From Vibrio inusitatus (lineage in GTDB: Bacteria > Pseudomonadota > Gammaproteobacteria > Enterobacterales > Vibrionaceae): 64,000 nt of DNA. Each line of letters opens with the position of its first letter. Within the stretch, counting starts at the first letter, position 1. The DNA lies in NCBI GenBank assembly GCA_024346935.1, contig AP024878.1, positions 1,612,001 to 1,676,000 on the forward strand, written 5' to 3'. This document shows positions 62,908 through 64,000 of the stretch, one piece after another. Both the position numbers and the translations under genes were made by a program. The notes beneath the pieces are model-generated. The model worked only from the letters and a program-made list of their open reading frames with translations. It made no database searches and was not told the origin of the DNA.

Positions 62908-63318
62908 TTAGTAATCAGTGATACACTCTGAAAATACAGCATTTTCAAAATCATTAACATATTGTGCCTTTAGGTTGTCAGAGTAGCCCACAGGCTTGCG
63001 ATAAGCTTCGGCATAAACCTCGACAGTGTAGTCGCGCATCCTCCGCATTAGGTCAGCCGCAAGGTGGGCAAATTCTGCAGCTTCGGGGGTCTCTGCCGCT
63101 AGGGCATCTAATTCGTTTAGTGCGTTTGCGTTATCAGCAAGCATGGGCTTGAGCGCTTGGCTCATTGGCTTGCCGTCTTGGCGGGCTCGCATGGCGTCGC
63201 GGGCCAATTCACTGAAGCTAGTACAAAATTCAGCTTTTGCAGCGTGGTCAGGCACTTGGGCTGATACTGATGCGCTAATGCTAACCGTGATGGCGACTCC
63301 TATTAATAGTTTTTTCAC
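62908..63318 (-). CDS. Small exported protein, GC-richer than surroundings
   Basis: A 136-residue protein not recognised. GTG 63318 is chosen because AAGG lies 7 bases before it and KKLLIGVAITVSISASVSA is then a clean signal peptide (cut before QVPDH). The mature part is acidic and helical, with conserved-looking blocks EFCTSFSELARDAMRARQDGKPMSQAL and LAADLMRRMRDY. Two cysteines (near 33 and 132) may form a disulphide. Third positions are GC-rich compared with neighbours, and the gene lies between two copies of a 66-bp repeat; horizontal acquisition is likely. Confidence 0.6.
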   Translation of the reverse strand: MKKLLIGVAITVSISASVSAQVPDHAAKAEFCTSFSELARDAMRARQDGKPMSQALKPMLADNANALNELDALAAETPEAAEFAHLAADLMRRMRDYTVEVYAEAYRKPVGYSDNLKAQYVNDFENAVFSECITDY

Positions 63319-63632
63319 TTTTTTGCCTTTGTTGTTGCCTTGATTGAGTCGAAGCATGCTAACAAAGGCGAATATCCCTAGAAACTGGCTTAGTTTCATA
63401 TAGGCGAGGTATACTTGCTAAATGTGTGATGCGCGAGCATTAAAAATCCTGCTAAACCTATTTTTCAGCATACCTGTTGCGCACAAACTCGAAGAGCTCG
63501 CCGTCGAATTTGACCTATTCTTTTGACTTGCGGCCATTGTTTTGCGCGATGCTCAGCACCTCGCAGCGCTTTAGTGCTCATTACTATAATGCGTAGGCAT
63601 CGGCACTGGGTTAAGAATTGCCCTGCTGTAAC
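63319..63632. other. GC-richer intergenic segment
   Basis: About 310 bases upstream of the small exported protein gene. Composition is still GC-rich to about 63600, as in the gene, then returns to the AT-rich style at the repeat. No ORF with a start was supported. Confidence 0.35.
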
Positions 63633-63698
63633 GGTTTTGGACAAAAACGTATCAGCGCCTTTCCTAAATTAGCATTTAATGGATTATTTTTGGTATTA
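63633..63698 (+). repeat. 66-bp diverged repeat, copy B
   Basis: Begins GGTTTTGGACAA and ends GGATTATTTTTGGTATTA. It aligns without gaps to copy A over 66 bases, about two thirds identical by eye. Confidence 0.5.
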
Positions 63699-63755
63699 CA
63701 AGACCTCTAGTGCAGTGACATAATTTACACAGCCACTACACTAACAACCTTAGCT

Positions 63756-63792
63756 TAAGCCTATAACGATGAGCCCCACTGTTATAGGCTTA
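63756..63792 (-). terminator. Hairpin at end of histidine kinase gene
   Basis: TAAGCCTATAAC (63756-63767) and GTTATAGGCTTA (63781-63792) form a perfect 12-bp stem that includes the stop codon of the leftward kinase gene. There is no T run, so it may be a weak terminator or 3' stabiliser. Confidence 0.55.
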
Positions 63793-64000
63793 TGTCGGCA
63801 ACTCAACCCGCACTAACAACCCCGTTTGTTGATTGCTTAACTCAACATTGCCACCATGACTGCGGATGATGTTTCGAGCTATCGCCATTCCTAAACCTGT
63901 TCCGCCTGTTTCTCTGTTGCGTGAGGTTTCTAAACGATAAAACGGTTCAAATACTTGTTCAAACTTATCTTCTGATATGCCATCGCCACTGTCTTGAATT
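63790..64000 (-). CDS. Sensor histidine kinase, C-terminal end (5' part outside window)
   Basis: About 69 residues of the ATPase domain of a two-component sensor, continuing beyond the window. The G1 box is QDSGDGIS, the F box is VFEPFYRLETSRNRETGG and the G2 box is GTGLGMAIARNIIRSHGGNVEL; the chain ends VRVELPT. FYRLE...R..GGTGLGMAI is typical of EnvZ/CpxA/RstB-like membrane kinases. Its sensor domain and response regulator lie outside, so the signal is unknown. Confidence 0.9.
   Translation of the reverse strand, partial: IQDSGDGISEDKFEQVFEPFYRLETSRNRETGGTGLGMAIARNIIRSHGGNVELSNQQTGLLVRVELPT

Noticed and set aside
62433..63698. Intact insertion sequence between the two direct repeats
   Set aside because: No transposase, no terminal inverted repeats and no target duplication were found; only the repeat pair and a small exported protein.
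1..64000. tRNA or rRNA genes
   Set aside because: No cloverleaf-like T-arm motifs or conserved rRNA stretches were noticed in any intergenic region.

Overview
The window looks like a stretch of a Vibrio (Vibrionaceae) main chromosome. The evidence is a fused trpCF inside a complete trp operon with a TrpR operator and attenuator, an AspS-type secretin pilotin next to yciB-yciA-yciI, a VF530-family small protein, a two-adaptor RND pump like VexIJK, and norVW/norR with flavorubredoxin. Base composition is AT-leaning throughout. No rRNA, tRNA, CRISPR array, prophage or intact insertion sequence was found.

Layout. 1-2.2 kb: 3' part of DNA polymerase II (polB), a MITE-like repeat and a YciU-type protein. 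2.3-9.1 kb: an MFS drug exporter, then a leftward three-gene RND efflux operon. 9.1-11.1 kb: an AT-rich gap and a MerR-methyltransferase fusion. 11.3-22.7 kb: mostly single metabolic and membrane genes (SGNH hydrolase, ABC exporter, cytochrome b561, MaoP-like, LysR/SMP-30 pair, YrhK-type membrane protein, fatty acid desaturase, D-lactate dehydrogenase, PhzF). 23-27.8 kb: uncharacterised exported proteins, including a 639-residue protein made of two related halves, and small redox proteins.

27.9-37.6 kb is the trp region: rluB, yciO and rnm run left, and trpL-E-G-D-CF-B-A runs right from a shared intergenic region with a near-E. coli trp promoter/operator and a visible attenuator. 38-43.9 kb holds a symporter with a CRP-like site, an SDR, and a TetR-dehydrogenase-DsbA-like operon behind a striking double palindrome. 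44-47.4 kb holds yciB-yciA-yciI-aspS and an RNA-modification pair. 47.6-55.2 kb holds cls, metC, a SpoU methyltransferase, a degenerate 26-bp periodic repeat, roxA, and a cluster of very small proteins.

55.2-60.7 kb is a nitric oxide response locus: norW, norV and fpr on the minus strand and norR on the plus strand. Both norV and fpr have a sigma-54 (-24/-12) promoter preceded by three similar N7-spaced sites in nearly the same geometry. This suggests that a ferredoxin-NADP reductase has been recruited to the NorR regulon. 60.7-63.7 kb is a degraded accessory stretch with three diverged 66-bp repeats, two of them flanking a GC-richer segment with a small exported protein. The window ends in the C-terminal ATPase domain of a sensor histidine kinase.

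The strongest candidates for a second look are the NorR/fpr arrangement, the tandem TetR operators, the duplicated exported protein and the 66-bp repeat family.
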